From Chitinophagaceae bacterium (GTDB taxonomy: Bacteria > Bacteroidota > Bacteroidia > Chitinophagales > Chitinophagaceae), in contig JADKJI010000021.1 of assembly GCA_016721085.1 (NCBI GenBank), forward strand, positions 1-64,000: DNA of 64,000 bases, written 5' to 3'. Shown here piece after piece: positions 63,942 through 64,000 of the stretch (position 1 is the first letter of the stretch; the number at the start of each line of letters is the position of its first letter). Position numbers and translations under genes: made by a program. The notes under the pieces were generated by a model. The model was not told where the DNA came from, made no database searches, and saw only the letters and a list, made by a program, of their open reading frames with translations.

Positions 63942-64000
63942 TGTCTCTTCGACGCAAGTTTAGACTTGTAACAGGAGTTTTTTTAGGAGTTTGAATTATA

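Noticed and set aside
1..64000. Prophage, integrative element or antiphage island
   Set aside because: I found no integrase, capsid, terminase, conjugation, restriction or known defence gene. Only a single RAYT indicates mobility.

Overview
The window looks like chromosomal DNA of a Bacteroidota bacterium, most likely family Chitinophagaceae (Chitinophaga, Niastella or Sediminibacterium relatives). The evidence is a SusC/SusD pair with an ECF sigma factor and FecR-type anti-sigma factor, two type 9 secretion (gliding-motility C-terminal domain) proteins, many short lipoprotein signals, AT-rich DNA, and GH144 endo-beta-1,2-glucanase-type enzymes, a family first described in Chitinophaga. The genus is inference.

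Layout. 1-3.9 kb: small housekeeping and accessory genes (GNAT, DUF1593/Sde182-like, RluE-like pseudouridine synthase, VF530, VOC protein, PepSY-like membrane protein), most with broken frames. 4.3-6.6 kb: katG behind a candidate OxyR-type box. 6.6-9.9 kb: a large T9SS-secreted protein on the minus strand. 10-16 kb: sugar isomerase-like protein, THUMP RNA methyltransferase with a MazG-like protein, two GNATs and an acyltransferase. 16-19.1 kb: beta-barrel protein and a minus-strand SCO1/YwqK/YHYH lipoprotein cluster. 19.3-24.9 kb: ECF sigma factor, small membrane partner, Spy/CnrX-like protein, Pro-rich periplasmic protein, then a tight CotH - VTC-domain - DUF4956 - DUF2490 operon. 25.3-30.6 kb: multi-PAS histidine kinase and a parallel beta-helix protein. 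30.8-31.6 kb: a REP-associated tyrosine transposase (RAYT) bracketed by palindromic repeats that recur elsewhere. 31.6-35.7 kb: dCMP deaminase, VTT-like membrane protein, HflX-Rieske pair, beta-barrel protein, tRNA(CAU). 35.8-63.2 kb: a large polysaccharide utilisation region. 63.3 kb: HAD hydrolase.

The polysaccharide utilisation region reads almost entirely on the plus strand: sigma factor, FecR, SusC with STN domain, SusD, LamG lipoprotein, (terminator), VCBS/ASPIC lipoprotein, two GH30 enzymes, GH144, T9SS type B protein, two more GH144, Gfo/Idh/MocA oxidoreductase, DoxX, SGNH esterase, GH3 beta-glucosidase, (terminator), GH172/DUF2961 protein. I infer a beta-glucan target, probably beta-1,2- and/or beta-1,6-linked: GH144 and GH30 would cut the chain, SusCD import the products and GH3 finish to glucose.

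The most interesting structures are the RAYT with dispersed palindromes, the CotH/VTC/DUF4956/DUF2490 operon beside an ECF sigma factor, and three homologous purine-rich plus AATCCCAGT intergenic units between consecutive genes of the PUL 3' part. At least 18 apparent frameshifts occur, many at homopolymers and about 13 in the first 10 kb. I read these as probable consensus errors rather than pseudogenes, and annotate the affected genes as single genes.
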